Shown: in pieces, positions 1 to 43,028 of the stretch
How the letters are laid out: each line of letters starts with the position of its first letter
Position numbering within the stretch: position 1 is the first letter of the stretch
Source: Enoplosus armatus
Taxonomy: Eukaryota; Chordata; Actinopteri; Centrarchiformes; Enoplosidae
Direction of reading: 5' to 3'
NCBI RefSeq assembly: GCF_043641665.1
Contig: NC_092198.1
Location: 6,508,501 to 6,572,500 of the forward strand
DNA length: 64,000 bases
Program-made: the position numbers and the translations under genes
Notes under the pieces: generated by a model
What the model was told of the DNA's origin: nothing
The model's input: the letters and a program-made list of their open reading frames with translations, nothing else
Database searches by the model: none

Positions 1-30815
<30,815 letters not shown>

Positions 30816-31545
30816 CTCAACCTCAAGTGAACCTTTATCTGTATCCCTACAAACTCCAAACACGCGGTGCTGCCAGCTGATTCTACACCGCTTGGTGCTC
30901 ATCCAGAACAAAGAACAACTTGACTGTACCAGGAGGCCTTGCACTCAACACTAATCCTCCTTGACTACCTCAACCAGGCAATCGCTGAAGGTGCTCAAGA
31001 GTAGAAGGGCAACGCTGTGAGATTTCACAGCAAACTCTGACACCTTGAAGGAGGAGATATACGTTTAGAGGTTTATACTGTAAAGTGTTTAAATGTTATT
31101 TATAAGAACCTGAATTGAATGTATTTAATAGATTTGAAAAAGCTTTAAACCAAAATAGTTTTCCTGTTACATATCTCGCCATTGCTCCAACATTTTAACA
31201 GCTGTTTTAAACATTGTTTACCTGATGAATCTGTACTCTTATTATCATGCCAATGTGTTTGTGCTGAAATTATTTAGTGTAGCTCTACACAAACAAAACA
31301 CTGGTGCCTTTTGAACAATATGCAGTTGTTGTTTTACTGACAGTTGTCATCATCATGAAAATGTGACAAATCTGATGTTTTACTCTTTTAAATGTATCGA
31401 CAGATTTTCTTTACGACTTTCTATTTTTTGTTTCATGCAGGTTATATTTGTAAAAAGAAACAATAAGCACAAATAGATGTCTATTTTTTATGAAATATGA
31501 AGGTATAGTATATGCACTGAATAAATCCCCATGCAACAAAATGTC
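30816..31545 (+). other. cep128: cep128 3' UTR (predicted)
   Basis: From the stop codon to about 20 nt past the first canonical signal AATAAA at 31520-31525. AT-rich, no other feature. The end is inferred from the signal alone. Confidence 0.6.
31520..31525 (+). terminator. cep128: Poly(A) signal of cep128
   Basis: AATAAA about 705 nt after the stop codon, the first canonical hexamer I see on this strand downstream of the CDS. Confidence 0.6.
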
Positions 31546-32189
31546 TGCTTTTATAAACACACTTGATGTCCCCTTCATTTCAGAGTGAAGTGTTTGCTTC
31601 ACAGCAGCCAAGAGACTCCTGCTACTCCCACTGGTATATCTTTTGCTTTTTGCTAAAAATCCTTCATTGGAGAGAACAACCTAAAGCCACATGAGAGAGA
31701 GAAATGTCCTCTTTTAATTTCTGCTCATCTTCAAAGGCGTAAACACAGTACCTGCTGTGTAAACATTTCTCTAGTTGTACATAATCTTCTTTTTGAGCTG
31801 CATGTTTTGAGACTTTGTGCAGTACTTTGGAAACTTACTGCAAGGAGGTGTACAGTGTAAACCCTTACAACACTGAACAGGCTGGTAGATATGGAGCCCC
31901 AAAACTGATAAAAAATGTAGTAAAAGGTTCTCAGATATATAACTAAATCCATCACTAAATAAGGTCAGTCAAATAATTAAAATGGAGAGTAAAAAGAAGT
32001 ATAAAGCTTTATACTTTTCCTCTAAGCTCTGATCAGCTGACAAAAAAAATTTAAGCTTTTTTCCCCATTGTTACCACCAATCAGTTGATAGTAATAATGA
32101 ATTAAAACTTAAATAAAACGTGCACACTTTATTTAATTCCCTTTCTTTTGGTCTGGGCAAACATTTACCCATTTCCTAACTAACAAATG

Positions 32190-32975
32190 ATGACACGATA
32201 TATGATAATGAGATAGGCGTATCCAATGCGTCCCCAGAGCAGTGATTGGTCTGTGTGTGTGTTCATAACATCAGTGGAGCAATCGAGTGGACGGCTTGGC
32301 TAACTAGCTTGCCTGAAAACGCTGGATAAAAAACATTAAGCTCCAGCCCTTCCAGCTAGATACTGAGGCTAACTACAGTGCATGTAATGTTAGTCGTCCC
32401 TGTATTGGACTGCATACTGCCGTAGCATCAGCGTGTTAAACTAACAGTAATAGTAGCTACAGCATTTTAGGCAGCAAGGTAATGCTAACAAAGTTAGACG
32501 CGACTTAGTTGTTTGAGAGTGCGAGAAAAGAGACTTTAAAAAATCACACATCTCCAAAATAGAAACAAACGTATTTCCATTGTGGTCCGTGATGAAGACT
32601 AGAGACTTCATGATGAAGATAATGTGATGAAAACAAAAGCATGGTGTCTTAACTTTCAAGGAGTGAGCTGGCTTTGTCATAGTTAGCTTGCCGGCTAAAA
32701 TGCTGTAGCTAGTGTTAATAAGAATGTATACAGTGACGCTACATCAGTATGCAGTACAGTGTGTTGATGATTATCGTATGAACAAAGTTAGTTTTAGCTG
32801 AAGTTAGTTTTTTTCAGTTAAACTAGCTAGACCATCTTTATATACAGTCTATGGGCTAGACAAGACACAGAGCCTTCTGTATTTCTATACTGATGTAACC
32901 AACACAAACCCTGGACCAATCACTGCTCTGGACACGCATGTACACGCCCATCTCATTATCATATAAGCATTCGGA
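32190..32975. mobile_element. Non-autonomous DNA transposon with long inverted ends
   Basis: Left arm ATATGATAATGAGATAGGCG with CCAGAGCAGTGATTGGTC (32198-32250). The right arm (32905-32964) is its inverse: GACCAATCACTGCTCTGG then CGCCCATCTCATTATCATAT. The arms pair over about 55-60 bp with few mismatches. The interior has no ORF of transposase type. Total about 785 bp. Confidence 0.75.
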
Positions 32976-34895
32976 TATACAGGGAAAAGATGAATGATTA
33001 AATACCAAGACAAACAGGAAAAGTGATTTGTGGTTATGGAAAAAAGAGTAAAATGTTCTTTGCTTCTTTTTTTTACTAGCTGGTTGGAGGATAAAGCAAA
33101 AGTATACATCTTTATCTGTCATTCATTTTCTTTTTGGCTGTGTTCAGTTATTGTCTGATGTCCTTTTACTACAATTAGTCAGTTTCAGGGCTCCATAACA
33201 GACTGTCCACTGTCTTCTTACAGTGATTAAGTTGTGCTGCAGTGGTTCATTACTCTCCCAAAAAGTAATTAATTACACCACTTGGAAATGATTTCAGTGT
33301 TTCTCACGTAGTCATGTTTCTCGTCAGCACTTTTGAATCTGAAACAAGACATACAAGTATGAATTTATGAAGTTACACTTCCCAAAAGAAATATGATTCA
33401 TGCACCTTTTATTAAATCCAAGCTTGTGGGGTTTTCGGAGCTTTGCGCATGCCAGCAGTACAACACAAATCCTCTCCTTTAAAAGCTTCTGCAGGTGTCT
33501 TTTGTAGAGCAGCCTGTAATATTAAAAGGGAAGAAACTTAATTGACAGCTAAGTAGACTTCCCCCTTCATAACATTCAAAGCTTATGTGAGTTTTTGAAC
33601 ACTTGGGTACTAACGTACCGTCTCATCCTTTGAAGAAGCACTGTTATCTCTTTAACATCATTTTCAAAAAGAAAAAAAGTCTTGTATTTGGAAGAGGTAA
33701 AGTTTTTGTTAGACTTAATAACAAAAGACAGAAATAGTGTTCCACATAGTCCAGGCGATTAGAGGTCCAGTCTGAGAAAATGTGGCTGTGTTTCATGAAG
33801 CAGCATCCAGAGGAAAGCAAAGCTTAGGGCAAAAATGAGCTGCGAAGCCGTACTAAGCCTTCGCTCAATCCCTGTTTCCCCTTTTAAGTTCTAAGTACAT
33901 TTGGAGCCGAAGTCCAGAGGAAGTATTGAACAATTCTCTGAGCACGTATTCCATCACAGATTGACTGCACTTGTGTGGTGACTCCTTAAATATGCTGTAT
34001 TTTACGTCTATCTATTGACTGGTGGTAGCTGATTCAGTTAGAGGTTTAGCACTAAACACAGACGGCTGTCCACCAGTCCAGAAAGTCTTACAGATACCTG
34101 GAGACTACACAATTGAAAATGTAGGATTGCTTTGCTTTGTAACTCCTATTTCACCTGTCAGACGAGAGCAGAGTGTGTTTCAGCAACAATATTTGTTCCC
34201 CACAATGGTTTCAAACTTGTCCTCAGACTGAAATTTGAAGATAATGAGTAATCTCGGCGCTTTGCTTTTCCCCCCACCTCATTCATCATCATATTGATAT
34301 TTTCACATTTGTCTAAATAAATCTCATTTGGCGGGCTCAGTCACACTCACAGACAACCCTGGCTCCCTAATGTGCTTCTTTATACTGTAGCTACTGTACG
34401 TCCCTAGGAAAGTGTCTGCTTATCTAAGCTATATTAGGTTGCAAAACACATGCAAACTCATAGATCAGTCCCAGCAGACTGGTTCCCCCATTTACATTCT
34501 GCCCCATCATTAGTCCACTTTGTCAGGTTGAGAGATGTTAATGAATAAATTCAGAGCTTTACACTGGTTTGTGTTTATTTGTGTTTTCACGTAGAGGGAA
34601 ATACAGCCTCAACGTAAAAAAAGTTTATATAAGTTTATAGTTTATAATCTGAATTTGCACATGCATGAGACACGTAACACACATCTGTCTGAGCTTGTCA
34701 GAATAAATTGCGGCATGACAGTAAAAGTTATTTAAAGTGTGCCAGTAGTATTCACATCTATTCAGAGGGACTCACAGAAAGCTTCTTTCACTGTCTGCAT
34801 GAATGCAGAAAGGCTGAGAAATCAGGTCATTAGCAGGGTGATGCATGTTCAGAGCTGACAATCAACATGTGGGCCAAAACCCATTCAGACATGCA

Positions 34896-34900
<5 letters not shown>

Positions 34901-34930
<30 letters not shown>
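34901..34930. repeat. (AC)15 microsatellite
   Basis: 30 nt of pure AC in the intergenic interval, preceded by GCACGCGC. Confidence 0.95.
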
Positions 34931-34933
<3 letters not shown>

Positions 34934-35478
34934 CTTTATCAGCTCTCGAATACATGTATTATTGTTAGACAACTGTTGTGAGGCAACTGCAGGAGATTTG
35001 AAAATATAAATGAAATAATGGACTATATACAGTAACCGCATCATTTTGATCGTAGGCTTCTAACTGGTTGACATATGAGGAGAATCTACTGAAATACACT
35101 TAACTGCTTTTCAATTCATACATTTTAATATCCCTTTAAGGTCGAGATGAAACGCTTCCGGGACGTATTCCAGAGTGGAACAGGATTGGCAGGCGGGACA
35201 TTGAATTTTGGGAAAGTGGGCGTGTCATAATCGACATATCATGCTGTTGCTAGCTAGCTAACTAATGAATGTTAATGAAAGATTGATTGATGGGTGGATG
35301 TCACGATATTGAAATTGGTTGGTTGGTTAAACCATCTCGATGACAACCTCAGCACATGTCGTATTTTATTTTACAGGAATAAAACATGAATGGATTTTGA
35401 CATGAGAATAGGAGCACAATATGACCGGGGATGTGATCTCATTTTTCATTTCAGCTCACAAAAGTAGTCATTCCAGGT

Positions 35479-35512
<34 letters not shown>

Positions 35513-35523
35513 TTATATATATA
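35479..35523. repeat. Compound (AC)n(AT)n microsatellite
   Basis: An AC run turning into AT/TA alternation, about 45 nt, intergenic. Confidence 0.9.
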
Positions 35524-38500
35524 AACCCTTCCTCACAAATACGGTGATTCCTAAAGTTAAGGCTCATTGAATATTACCCCACTAAAACGGCCATTAGTAA
35601 ACACAGCAACCCCTTAGTGTTGCCTCTGCTTCTCACAGCCAATCAAACAGCGATGGGGTGTTTGCCACCGCTGCTTACTGCTGTTATAGTGCTGGCGTAA
35701 GCCTCCGCAGCCGCCACTGAGGCTGATTCCCATTAGAACAAACCTATTTGGCTTGCATTACAAACCCATTCAATCAGGCAGCCATGCTCTGCTTTTTCGT
35801 TCAAGCCCGGAGGCTGAGAGTGTATCTAGCCGCTGTCGTTCAATAAGTGAATGGGTTATTGCAGCTGAGTCTCCGTATCAACCTCATTTTCTCCTGGGCT
35901 TAGAGAAAAAACAAACAAACATGTTTTTTGTGCAATTGTTGTGCAACGATTTGTATTTATAACCCATTGTAAGATAAGATGAAGTGCTGCGCGCTGTGTT
36001 CGCTCATCGAATATGCAACAGTCAAGGGTGAGTGGGGTGATTTCCATGTTTGATGGCAGACAGGTGGGGAGGACCAGCCTGCCAATTGTGATGCCAGAAT
36101 GACCTCTCCTGGCGCCGCGAGCGGGAAGCTCATCACGTCCTTTATGGCACGCTCGAGTGTCATCACTTGTGAGGACCTGTGCTAAATCACATGGAGCAGC
36201 TCTGCACAGCCTCACAGCGACCAGACGGCGACTGTTACGACCCAGTTGTGAATTGACTTGAGCAACGTGGCCGTAATAGCCACATATTCAGTGTCATTAA
36301 TTTATTACTTATCACTCGGTGCATCACATGAATATGTGATAAGCCTGCAGGGCGGAGATAAGAGCACTGAGTGTGGTCTAAATTTCCCTTTGTAATCCTC
36401 CTGTGTACATTTCTAATTAGCTTATTATACTTTTATTTCATACTGCACTGATTTTAAAACAGTTTTGGATGAAATCTACAAAACAAATGAAACCTGCTCT
36501 ATGCAGCTGCTGTGATATCAGTGAGCAACTGGAACAAGCAGACATAAAACTTGGCTAGCTCAGACAGACAGAGCAGCGGTTGGAAAATCATGGTAAAAAA
36601 AACTGGTATGGTGAAGGTTAAGTTGTGAATAGGTAGACATGAATGTTTGTATGATCATATGAACTTTTAGATTACATTTACACACAACATACAACATACC
36701 TCAAATTACAAAATGTGTGTAAATGACCAAATAATGTCAGCCACGTTAGCATAATGGGATATTTCACGCTCATTCTAAACTGAATACTTACTCTGAAACA
36801 TATATATTTCTCTATGTTTGCATTTATCAATAAAACAAACAAGTTTCGTTACAGCTGAAGTGATTTTCTGTCTAGATAGCTGATTGTTTTGGAGCAGACA
36901 GCGCTACAGATGTTAGCATCACACATTATAAAGTCTTTACTAGCTTTAAGTTTAACGGTGCAGCACAGTTTAGTTCATCACTAGCTTGAAACTAGCAGGT
37001 AGTTACAAAGAACTTAGGAAGGGCTTCAAGCACAAACATATTTATAGATTTATGAAAAGCTGGTGCAAACCTAATCCTGGTGTTGTGCGTTTGTGTTTCT
37101 GCATGCCTGATATAAATCCTATTTCACCTGCCAGGACCGAGCTGAGAGCTGGCCAAACAAACCAGATGGAAAAAGTTTTATATAAACCAGGCAACTCAAT
37201 TAAAAACAGATTGTTATTTGCTATGACTGGCTGGCTGGAGGCAAAAGGCCTTGTGTGGAATTCAGTATTGAATTTTGGAGTGTGTTATCAGGAGGGGAGT
37301 CACCTTTACTAGCAACACTGGTCTTTTTGCCGCAGTGTAAAAAAAAAAAGCCCAAATAGTTTTTTTTTGACAATCTCGATAAAAATTTCTCACTTATGGC
37401 TGGAATTTTCTGTTTTTGATTTTTATCACTTAATGCACCTTCAAACCCAAGTGAGTTTTTATGAATTCAAACACATCCCATCTGATTTGAGCTGCACACA
37501 GAAGCCCTGTTCCACAGCCTCAACAATTATCTGCCACCATCACTTACGATCAGATCATATTTTACCGCTGGTTTTGCCGCAGTCACCTTCACAGCAGCTG
37601 AAATGGTCTGAAGTTTTTTCTTTTCTTTTTTTTTTTTTTTTGCTCCCCAGAATTTAATCCCGCCTCACTTTTCCATCTGGTCTGAACAGGCCGGACTGGG
37701 GTTGGCCTGTGGGTTGTTCCTGGACCCCAGTGACTGGAGCTGCCGCTGAGACACTCATTGCTTCATTGGGATTCTCACTGGATCCAATCACACTGTCAAG
37801 CTTGGATAGTAGGCCTGTCTCCCTAGGTAGTGGATACAGCACACACACACGCAGTTTTGAACATCACTCACTGACACATTCAGATGGAGATGGAGACATA
37901 CAGTATAAATGTACACCCACGTACTCATGCACCCTCCACTGCCATCATACACAGTCTGTCTCGATCCTCACAAGCCTGTTGATGCTCTTGACTGCAGAGC
38001 AACAGTGAAGCAGTGTTTTGGTGTGCAGCTCAGGCTCTCTGCTCTCTTTCACTCCTCTCTTCTGCAGCCCAGTCTCATTGGAGGGGTGGTGGGGGGTGGG
38101 GTCTCACCTGCTTGAACTTTTCCAAATTCTGTTCCACTTCAGCGATAATCCATTCAAAGTTATGTTAATATTACTCTTATGTCAGTCAAATTAAAAACAC
38201 CTAGTAGATGCACTTTGCCAAATTGCTCAAAATGACAGTAGATTGGAGGTTTTCTTTTTACCTCACATGCACTGACAAGCATTATGTATGCATGGCAATA
38301 AATACCCATAAAAAGTCTAAAAACCCTGAGCTGCCAGACCTGGTCCCTAGATGGCACTGTGTCCACTAGGCGAGAAAGCCGCCCTGCTGTTTATCATGCA
38401 GCTGTGACAGCCTGTAAAAGCTTTTGTCAGTGGAACTGAAGATTTAGAGTCCAGATTAGCGCATTCATATCTTGGCAGTTAATTAGGGGCTGAGGAGCTA

Positions 38501-39994
38501 ACTGAAAGCTTTGGCTGCTGAGTGATGGAGCGAAGAATAAGGGGAGGTGTGCTCTCCACAGGGAGACACAAAAGTGAATTAAGTGCACATACACACACCT
38601 GGCTATTCTGCTAATGTATCACTGTGTGCACCCATTGAGACATGTGAATATGAATGCTTAATCTACACATGTGCAACCACTGAGTCATTTTTTGTTCCTG
38701 CGCCTGAACTTTGATGTGGCTTAAGCATGTCTAATGCCCACACACACATGCTGTTTTGAGGTGTGTGTGTGTGTGCGTGCCCTTCATGATGCTGCAGTTA
38801 AGGTCAGCGGGCTCATATTTTACCTGTCAGGACTGATTACCATCGCCTTCACAGCTGCTTTGCTTCTGTCCGTGGGGGATACAGCATCTCTCCTGAATCT
38901 TTACTGGGAGAAGAAAAAAACAAGCTACATGTCTACAATCTATACAGGGGAGCCATAAAACCACTACAGCTGCAGACGCTCCCGGTGCTCAAGGTGTTTT
39001 ACAGCATCCCGCTCTCCGTGTAGGAAGCAACAAAAACAGCTTTCACCTGTAATCGGTGACAGAGCTGTTTATTTGAAAGGAAAAACATGCCATAAAGCGT
39101 TTGAGTGGAATTAACCAGTTCATTAGCCGAGATAAAATTTCATGACAGGTCAACTATCAGCCTTTAAATGCACGAAGAGGAGCCGAGCTGCTCTCTCGTT
39201 GGCGCTGCAGAGACCCTAAACAGGGCAGAGCTAATGCAGTCAAACACACACGCAGAAATCCATTTGGAGAAGCCATTAGCAAATGTAAATTGTTTTTCTG
39301 TCAATTAAGATATGAATTATCCAGCCGACATCAGCAGGATTGATGTAATCTACTTCTGCTAATTTGACTAAAAGGAAACGTAGTTGCTACACATAAAATC
39401 CAATCAATAAACTTTTGTCAGCCAACAACTGTGGAAGCAAATGGGTTGTGAATATCAAATGGATACGTTTCCTCTGCTGGCACCCTGCTGGTGTAAACCT
39501 GGGAAGTGACTAATGGTTGTGAAAACAGCAACACCTCACTGTTTCAGGGTTTGCACCAGTGGGCTTCATAGGAGCTAAATATAGACTTGTTCAGCATTTA
39601 GACAGCTCTTATTAGGGGACTTGAATTAATTATGATCATAATATTAATTGCTAATGTACCTTGTTACTCTGGGAAATATATTACCTTCCCTGTGTTTTTC
39701 TGTTCTCTTGATATCATTGTCATGTTAATCTAATAATATAAACAGTAATGTAACAGTAACGTAATGGTGCGAATGAAGTTCATTGTCTCTGACAGATGCT
39801 TCCTGATCCCAAATCAGCTCTGACAGTTGAGCGAAAATATATTTAATTCCCAAAAGTCATGGACTGCAAAGTATCTCAACAAAGTTTATTATCTCAAACA
39901 AAATAGTAGAGTGCAGTCGTATTTAGGTTCTATGGCAGTGACTGTTTGGGGTAAAATAATCTGCAGGGATTATTTTAAAATATAAAATGAAGGC

Positions 39995-40215
39995 ATTACA
40001 ACTTTTCTATCTTTCTGCTGTGGCTGAAAACGCACTGATTAGAGCGAACCAAAACAACGAGCTAAAAGACGCTGAAATTCTCCGTAGAGCTGAGAGGAAC
40101 TGCAGTCGGGTGATGATTCTCTGTAGGTTCGTCACGAGCGACCCCCTTTCACGTACAAGTAATCATGTAAAATGAGTTGATATAAAAACATTGATTATAG
40201 CTACTTTAAAAACCT
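39995..40215 (+). repeat. Dispersed repeat family, copy 3 (right part)
   Basis: Shares with copy 2 the words GAGCTAAAAGA-GCT, TCTGTAG-style TCCGTAGAGCTGAG, GGAACTGCAG, GTCGGGTGATGATTCTCTGT, and the end TAGCTACTTTAAAAA (inverse of the family start). Non-coding. Confidence 0.55.
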
Positions 40216-40940
40216 GTTTCTCTCACAGGCAGGAGATTTCTGTAGGAGAGTACACAGCAGTCGGAGTGTGGATTGAATGTCATTGCTTGCTCAAATGAAT
40301 GTTGTTTTCTTTACACATTAACTTTTTATTGTGTTGACTTATGCAGAACAAATGAAAAAGAAAAAAAACAAAAGAAAGAATCTTGAAATGTGGGTCTGCC
40401 TCGGTCCCTCAGCGGAAGAAATCCCTGCTGGCCTCCTCGTTCCCGTTGCCTGTGGCAGGATGAATGAGTTAATATGTAGTCATTGTGCGGGCTGGATATG
40501 CTCACACACGCTGCTCTGATATCCTACATCAATGGGCTATTGCAAGTTAATGACCAGCTCTGTGAAGGCCCATTTGCGCGAAATATGGACAGTGTAAAAA
40601 CGAGCTGGGAAAGCAGGTGCTGCCGCCATTGAGTAGCTCATAACCCGGCCATATGGTGGCGGAGAATCTCATTCGGTTGCACGTTCTCACAAAAGGCCCG
40701 ACTCTAAAGAAACCCAAAACCAATTCCTCTGCTGTTGTGATGACTCTGGACCCCTCTAATAACCGTTTTCTCCACCCGTCCCCTTTTTTCTCTTGTTGCA
40801 TCGATGAACAGTGTATGAATTTGCATAATCATCTATAGGTAAATGACAGTGTTGAGCTGCTCTGCCTCGGACTTCATTTGAATGGAAATGATACCACTTT
40901 CTGGTATAAAAGGAAATCATTGAAGTGAGAGCAAATGGAT

Positions 40941-43028
40941 GAGAAATTGTGGTTCGGTGAATGGTCTCCGGCGTTATCTATCTCCATCTCCTCGCTGCGT
41001 CTCCTCCTGCCTTTACACCACAACATGGATGAGTGAGTCGACATCCACCCCGCAGTCTAACATCCAAAAAAAAAAGTTTGGGAACAACATTTTTTTTTAT
41101 TTCTGGGAATTGTTTGGAGTCAAAGGAGCAAAGACAATAATAATTAACTGGTCGAAAAAAGCCAAGTACCAACACAAAAAATCAAAAGTGAACATACACA
41201 CTGACTGATTTTGCATGAAAATTAATGAGAACAAATAACTTCAGCAATAAATAATGACATAAAAAAACCCCAACATATTGCCAGAAGAGAGCGTCGTAAA
41301 AATTAGACATGAAATTAAGCTACACGATAACAGAAAAAAAATTAACAAATGCAAAAAGACGAGCAAACGAGAACATTGACGTCAGAATTAAAAAAAGAAA
41401 CAAAAAAGAAACAAAAAAACACCTGTAAGTCAGTAAGGTGCTAGCAATAGATCTCCAAAATCCATCATAATCTGTCTTTATTCTCTTGTTCTGTTTTTTT
41501 AATTTCCAATAAAAAAATAAATAACATGATGAAAGTAATTTCTGAGTAAGGAGGAGTCCCTAATACAAGATCTGAGGGAGGTGTTTTCTATTTGACTGAC
41601 AGCTTCCCGTGGTCAAATATTCATGCGACTGAAGAGAAACACCATCCAGAGAGACCAGACGTCTAATCTAACAACATTTTCTCCCCGTCTAAACAAATGT
41701 TCCTGTGCACATCATTTTTTATCTCCAGGCGTTCCCTGGCAAAAGAATACAAATTATTATTTTTTTTGTCATGTTGCTACAGCAGTGAAATCAAATCAAA
41801 TGGTCTGTCTATACAAGAAGAGGATTTAACAAAATCAACAGAAACTTGGGTTTTCTGTACAATATTGACCTGCAAAGCACAACGGCTATGATGTAATAAA
41901 ATATGTAAACATATTTGTTGTTTTTTGACACAGTCGTCTGTGACAACAGATAGAATCACACTTGTTCACACTGGAGTTAAGTCTTTAGCCTGGATGTTTT
42001 TTGTCCTTTTTTTTAAGACTGCGACAATTAAATCTCCGCCAGACACAAATTATGATAATGTGTTTTTTTTTGCCCCAGCATCTCAGGAAACGTAACGAAA
42101 ATTGGACCAAAAATAAGAAAGTGAAAGGAAAAGAAAAACTGCTATCAGAGATTTAAAATTCAGAGAAATAACAATATATTGTGCATTTTTGCCTGGTGGA
42201 TCCACTCTTGCACGCTTGAACACCACCCGGAATTTGGATGCCATGCATAGCAGTCCAATCCTTAGCTGAGACGTGAGGGATGGAGAGAGAAATATTGAGA
42301 TACATTACTGTATCACATCCTGCTGAGCGGTCACTGAGCACTGCCTTAGTCAAATCTGACTGGACATCATCTTTCAAAACAAACACCCAAATTCAATAAA
42401 TAAATAAATTACTAAGAAATTAATAAATAAAAAAACAAACAAAAATAAAAAGACAGCTTTAAGTACACATATACTTTAGCTCATATCGCATCCATGAAAG
42501 CTACATTTAATGAAACCGCTTGTAATGTGAAATCATGTTTTGACTTCCAACTTTTCCCCGACAATCATAGTTTCTTGAGGTCCCTCACTTACACAGATGC
42601 CAGCACCACGTCACATACACCTCACATGCATGCTCAGAATGGCCAAAATGACAGTGATCGTATTTTACAGGGTTACAATGGACAAGGTCATTAGAACTCC
42701 AAGGATCACACACCTCTTGACAGTCACTTGGGGTTCGTGTGGATGTTATTCACACGGCCAAATGTCTCCAGCAGGGACTCCTGAAAAATATCCACGCTGA
42801 GTCCCGGTGAAGTTGTACTGCATTGTCTCTCTGTAATGCTTACAATAGTAAGTGTGCTTCCATAAGCCAAAGTTCTTTTGTAAATGTTTCAGTGACTCAG
42901 CAAGTCTTGAGTTCTCAAGAGATTGTATCCTTTTTAAATCACAGTTGCCAATATGGTACTGTCAAAATGTTTATAACTTTGTTCCAAACAGTTTATTTTT
43001 CTATGTGTTGGGAAATGACTTCTGATTT
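40941..43028 (-). other. nrxn3: nrxn3 3' UTR and flank (predicted)
   Basis: T-rich on the coding (minus) strand and free of ORFs with domain content. Minus-strand AATAAA hexamers lie at 42992-42997 (very close to the stop), 41478-41483 and 41097-41102. Neurexin 3' UTRs are usually long, so one of the distal two is more likely. The true end cannot be fixed from sequence. Confidence 0.4.
41478..41483 (-). terminator. nrxn3: Candidate poly(A) signal of nrxn3
   Basis: TTTATT on + (AATAAA on -), about 1.55 kb past the stop. A second candidate is at 41097-41102. Choice between them is not possible here. Confidence 0.35.

Larger units (their letters stand above)
31546..40940. other. Convergent intergenic interval between cep128 and nrxn3
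   Basis: About 9 kb with no coding exon recognised on either strand. Contains the inverted-repeat element 32190-32975, (AC)n at 34901-34930, (AC)n(AT)n at 35479-35523, and repeat copy 3 near 40.1 kb. Remaining sequence is unique-looking and AT-rich. No selenocysteine deiodinase (dio2) sequence was seen. Confidence 0.55.

Noticed and set aside
31546..43028. dio2 in the convergent interval
   Set aside because: No deiodinase-like text (thioredoxin-fold segment around the Sec-UGA) in the frames examined; a very diverged remnant cannot be excluded by eye.
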